Made by a program: the position numbers and the translations under genes | In this document: one piece after another, positions 20,847 to 23,293 of the stretch | Layout: each line of letters starts with the position of its first letter | Position numbering within the stretch: position 1 is the first letter of the stretch | Notes under the pieces: generated by a model | What the model saw: the letters and a program-made list of their open reading frames with translations, nothing else | Told to the model about the DNA's origin: nothing | Database searches by the model: none | Source of the DNA: JACQID01 sp035290885 | Lineage (GTDB): Archaea; Aenigmatarchaeota; Aenigmatarchaeia; GW2011-AR5 | DNA: 23,293 bases | Direction of reading: 5' to 3' | Assembly: GCA_035290885.1 (NCBI GenBank) | Contig: DATDTL010000063.1 | Coordinates: 1-23,293, forward strand

Positions 20847-21542
20847 ATGAAGATCCCAACAAACACTCCGCTTGACAAGATTCTGGACGGCGGGGTGGAG
20901 GATGATGCCATAACGAACTTCTACGGCCCGGCAGGCGTCGGCAAGACGAACGTTGCAATATGCGCCGCGATACAGGCGGCAAAGGACGGCAAGCACGTCG
21001 TATATATCGACACCGAAGGCTCATTCTCCCTTGACAGATACTTCCAGCTTGGCGGCACCGAAGAGCTGCTGAAAAGCATATCTTTCGTAGAACCCACTTC
21101 GTGGAAACAGCAGCACGCCGAGATTCTGCGCCTCGATAAAGGCATGGAGAAGAAGGGCATCGGCCTCATAGTCGTGGACTCCATCGTCTCGCTTTACAGG
21201 CTGGAGCTTGACGACCAGAATTTCCAGGCTATCAACAGGCAGCTCGCAACGCAGTATTCCGTGCTGTCGCGAATCGCAAGGACGATGAAAATTCCCGTCA
21301 TAGTTACGAACCACGTCTACGGCATTCGCGGCGAGGGCAAGGAAGGAGAGAAAATTGAGATGACGTCGCGCACGATAAGCAAATACTGGTCAAAGGCGCT
21401 CATTGAGATAAAGAAAACCGAAGCCGCCGGCCACCGTCTCGCCATCGTCCGCAAGCACCGCTCCGTCGCCGAAGGCAAGAGCATTGAATTTGAAATCAAG
21501 GAAGACAAGCTGAAAGAAGTGAAGCTGCTGGGAATAATTTAA
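20847..21542 (+). CDS. radB: RadB recombinase paralogue
   Basis: RecA-family protein of 231 residues without the N-terminal helix-hairpin-helix domain of RadA, which identifies RadB, the archaeal recombination accessory protein. Walker A GPAGVGKT (27-34), Walker B LIVVDS (D111), QLATQ region and a short C-terminal beta domain. RadB assists RadA in strand exchange and repair. ATG at 20847 gives the family-typical start MKIPTNTPLDKILDGG; the frame is open 16 codons upstream with an ATG, but those residues are not family-like. No RadA in the window. Confidence 0.92.
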   Translation: MKIPTNTPLDKILDGGVEDDAITNFYGPAGVGKTNVAICAAIQAAKDGKHVVYIDTEGSFSLDRYFQLGGTEELLKSISFVEPTSWKQQHAEILRLDKGMEKKGIGLIVVDSIVSLYRLELDDQNFQAINRQLATQYSVLSRIARTMKIPVIVTNHVYGIRGEGKEGEKIEMTSRTISKYWSKALIEIKKTEAAGHRLAIVRKHRSVAEGKSIEFEIKEDKLKEVKLLGII

Positions 21543-21608
21543 GAACACTCAAAGTTTCTACACGCATTATGATTAATATTTTTCTAAATTAGTTATATAC
21601 GATATAAC

Positions 21609-21713
21609 ATGCACGAATACATGAATGCTTTTCTGATAATGGGCGTGATAACGCTCATAGGCGGCAGTGCCATGCTCCTCGGGCTGCTGTTCAAGTTTCT
21701 TATCGGCTTCTGA
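21609..21713 (+). CDS. 34-residue single-pass membrane peptide
   Basis: Tiny gene: MHEYMNAFLIMGVITLIGG and then SAMLLGLLFKFLIGF, one long hydrophobic helix with glycines, a short acidic-histidine N-terminus and no tail. It lies 66 bases after radB. TTATATAC (21591-21598) is a TATA-like box about 11 to 18 bases from the ATG, and a second AT-rich tract lies further up. The last 14 bases overlap the convergent pyrB stop. No family assigned; single-helix peptides of this type often attach to membrane complexes. Confidence 0.5.
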   Translation: MHEYMNAFLIMGVITLIGGSAMLLGLLFKFLIGF

Positions 21714-22584
21714 ACATCATTGACAGCAGCGCAATTCTTACCGGTATGCCGTTCTTCGCCTGCTTGAAAGGTATTACTCTCTTGTCGGAATCTATTTCCA
21801 CGCTCAGTTCGCCTGCTCTAGGCAGGGGATTCATTAATATGCAATCTTCGGGAATCGCTTCCAGTATGCTCTTGTCTATCAGATAGTTAGCCTTTTCGCC
21901 GTGAAGCCGCTCTTCCTGCACACGATTCGAATAAATGACATCGGGCTGCATTTCCTTCAGGGCCTGCTTCATCTCATCCACGCTATGGAGCGACTGCACA
22001 AGGGGCTTCATGCTTTCCGGAAGCGAGAGCGGCCCGGGATATATGCCGTAGAGCCTGTTGCCCGAGAATTTTGATAGCGTTTTCATCAGGCTGTGTATCG
22101 TTCTCGAATATTTCAGGTCGCCAACAAACGCTATTTTCAGGTTGTCCAGCCTGCCACGCTCCTTCAGTATGGTGAACGCGTCAAGAAGCGTTTGCGTCGG
22201 GTGCTCGTTGGAGCCATCGCCTGCATTGATCACAGACACGCCAGCCAACGCGGCATAGCGCGCCATTTTCCCTTCTTCGTCGTCGCGTATCACTGCAATG
22301 TCCGCATAGCCAGAAAGCACCCTTATGGTGTCTTCCTTGGTCTCGCCCTTCTCGCGCGAAGAGCCTGAGTCCTTGTGCGCTATGACCTGCCCGCCGAGGC
22401 GGTACATCGCCGCCTGAAAGCTTTTTTCCGTCCTCGTTGAAGGCTCGAAGAATATGTTAGCAAGTATTTTGCCCTTGCACGCGTCGCTCGGCCCGCCCGA
22501 CAAAGAATCCGCAACGGAAAGTATTTTTTCAATATCTGAACGCGAAAGCTGATCCACGGATATGAGGCTTTTCCTGTCCCACAT
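21700..22584 (-). CDS. pyrB: Aspartate carbamoyltransferase, catalytic subunit
   Basis: First committed step of pyrimidine synthesis: carbamoyl phosphate plus aspartate to carbamoyl aspartate. 294 residues with the carbamoyl phosphate motif FFEPSTRTEKSF (S49-T52), the mobile loop SSREKGET, GDGSNEHPTQ, and MNPLPR near the end of the aspartate domain. AAGGA lies about 4 bases before the ATG. The regulatory subunit gene pyrI, usual in archaea next to pyrB, is not adjacent: the downstream neighbour is the 34-residue peptide on the other strand. It lies 30 bases after the lipoprotein gene, possibly in the same transcript. Confidence 0.95.
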   Translation of the reverse strand: MWDRKSLISVDQLSRSDIEKILSVADSLSGGPSDACKGKILANIFFEPSTRTEKSFQAAMYRLGGQVIAHKDSGSSREKGETKEDTIRVLSGYADIAVIRDDEEGKMARYAALAGVSVINAGDGSNEHPTQTLLDAFTILKERGRLDNLKIAFVGDLKYSRTIHSLMKTLSKFSGNRLYGIYPGPLSLPESMKPLVQSLHSVDEMKQALKEMQPDVIYSNRVQEERLHGEKANYLIDKSILEAIPEDCILMNPLPRAGELSVEIDSDKRVIPFKQAKNGIPVRIALLSMMFRSR

Positions 22585-22614
22585 GAAATCCTTATCGTCA
22601 AAAGATTATTAAAA

Positions 22615-23202
22615 TTAGATTATCCGGACTTCTATGCCCGTGCCTTTGAGCAGGGACTCGAATTCTGCGCTATCGTCCAAGGGAACCGCTATCTTCGGGC
22701 TTATGGTATTCGCCGCGCCACCGTAAGTGAGAAATGCGATGTCAACGCTTGAATTAACCGCCCTAACCCTGTCGCCGTCGTTATAATAAAAGCTCATCCC
22801 GTCAAACGTGACAAGATACCCGTTTCCCTGCTTTTCGTCCTTCATCGCAGGAAACGATTCTATTGTTGTCTCGCCGAAGCCGAACGTCATTCTCTCGTTG
22901 GCCTCCATGGAATAGACGCCCCCTTTCATGCCCACCACGCAATTTAACGGGCCTATGATGCGCGTCTCATTGCCATTCAATTGTTCGGCAGCCGACTTGT
23001 CGCAATCGTCGTAGCTGAAGAATATGTAATCGGCTGCAGGCGCATCAGGCATGTTTGAAGGGTTGAAATATACGACTTTGTCTCCCATAATAGCTATGCT
23101 ATTATGGCCGTATTTCGCGACGTTGTATCCATTGTACTCAAGATTCGCTTGGACGCATCCTGCGGCAAGCACGCAAATTATCAGCAATGCGGGGTACTTC
23201 AT
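22615..23202 (-). CDS. Lipoprotein with a degenerate metallo-beta-lactamase fold
   Basis: 195 residues. Residues 1-16 are a lipoprotein signal (KYPALLIICVLAAGC) with lipobox LAAGC and Cys16 as the lipid anchor. The mature part follows the order of the UlaG-like MBL family (COG2220): GHNSIAIMGDKVVYFNPS, then ADYIFFSYDDCDKS where the metal motif THxHxDH is expected, NGYLVTFDGMSFYYNDGDRV where GYxIE..xxYHAGDT is expected, and VDIAFLTYGG. The His ligands are replaced (Y64, D66, K69; N141), so metal hydrolysis is unlikely. GGAGG sits 7 bases before the ATG at 23202. The ATGA overlap with the upstream zinc-finger gene suggests an operon. Confidence 0.72.
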   Translation of the reverse strand: MKYPALLIICVLAAGCVQANLEYNGYNVAKYGHNSIAIMGDKVVYFNPSNMPDAPAADYIFFSYDDCDKSAAEQLNGNETRIIGPLNCVVGMKGGVYSMEANERMTFGFGETTIESFPAMKDEKQGNGYLVTFDGMSFYYNDGDRVRAVNSSVDIAFLTYGGAANTISPKIAVPLDDSAEFESLLKGTGIEVRII

Positions 23203-23293
23203 TCGTGCCCCTCCTTCTTCTTGTGCATGCTGAGCGCCCGGTTGCTCTTGAAGCTTTTTGCGCAGGAACACTTCAGCCGCTCCGCTTCCTTGG
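23199..23293 (-). CDS. C-terminal end of a C2H2 zinc-finger protein (partial)
   Basis: The last 30 codons of a gene that enters from the right edge. They read KEAERLKCSCAKSFKSNRAL then SMHKKKEGHE, a C2H2-like finger with C-x-C-x12-H-x5-H, a phenylalanine and a leucine at the expected core positions, one residue shorter than usual between the cysteines. Its stop overlaps the start of the lipoprotein gene as ATGA. Small C2H2 proteins occur in archaea and their viruses, usually as DNA-binding factors. The rest of the protein is not visible. Confidence 0.6.
   Translation of the reverse strand, partial: KEAERLKCSCAKSFKSNRALSMHKKKEGHE

Noticed and set aside
1..23293. tRNA or rRNA genes and CRISPR arrays
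   Set aside because: No T-arm GGTTCGAAT-type sequences in cloverleaf context, no rRNA-like blocks and no regularly spaced direct repeats were seen. The four TGAA-loop-type palindrome sites are paired ends of two elements, not an array.

Overview
This 23.3 kb window is archaeal chromosomal DNA of roughly even base composition. The archaeal signature genes are an Lhr-type helicase, a family B DNA polymerase, RadB, Cdc48, a type II methionine aminopeptidase and a COG1407 phosphoesterase. Many genes have an AT-rich TATA-like box about 20 to 35 bases before the start codon, and several appear leaderless. The small, tightly packed genes and a mix of archaeal information-processing genes with bacterial-looking metabolic genes (bacterial-type MetK, class 1A dihydroorotate dehydrogenase, Escherichia coli-type orotate phosphoribosyltransferase) suggest a small-genome archaeon of the DPANN kind, perhaps near Micrarchaeota or Diapherotrites. 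That placement is an inference; no rRNA is present and I found no tRNA.

Layout. 1-1025: the 5' part of metK, divergent from an HTH-CBS regulator that may sense adenosyl ligands. 1035-2879: an AT-rich restriction-modification cassette on the minus strand (zinc ribbon, N4-cytosine methyltransferase, MjaI-like endonuclease). 2934-3484: a secreted protein and an overlapping tiny membrane peptide. 3577-7960: the phosphoesterase and lhr, separated by a gene on the minus strand that has been broken by a short palindrome-ended element. 7991-10270: polB. 10307-12120: an accessory-looking stretch that begins with a strongly self-complementary region (candidate structured RNA) and carries four unfamiliar genes, two of them under 65 codons. 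12121-16271: pyrC, a VapBC pair, then a pyrF-pyrE-pyrD operon. 16345-17809: methionine aminopeptidase and a glutaminase-like protein that has lost its catalytic Cys and His. 17811-18021: a second palindrome-ended element related to the first. 18109-20748: cdc48 and a partner gene of unknown function. 20847-23293: radB, a 34-residue membrane peptide, pyrB, a lipoprotein with a degenerate metallo-beta-lactamase fold, and the end of a C2H2 zinc-finger gene.

Functionally, pyrB, pyrC, pyrD, pyrE and pyrF together give every step from carbamoyl phosphate to UMP, in three transcription units. Carbamoyl phosphate synthetase and the ATCase regulatory subunit are not in the window. The DNA-handling genes (lhr, polB, radB) are scattered among them. 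The most interesting leads are the two elements with matching hairpin ends (one leaves an in-frame scar in a broken gene), the candidate structured RNA at 10307-10405, two proteins whose enzyme folds look catalytically dead, and the variant active-site spacing in PyrF.
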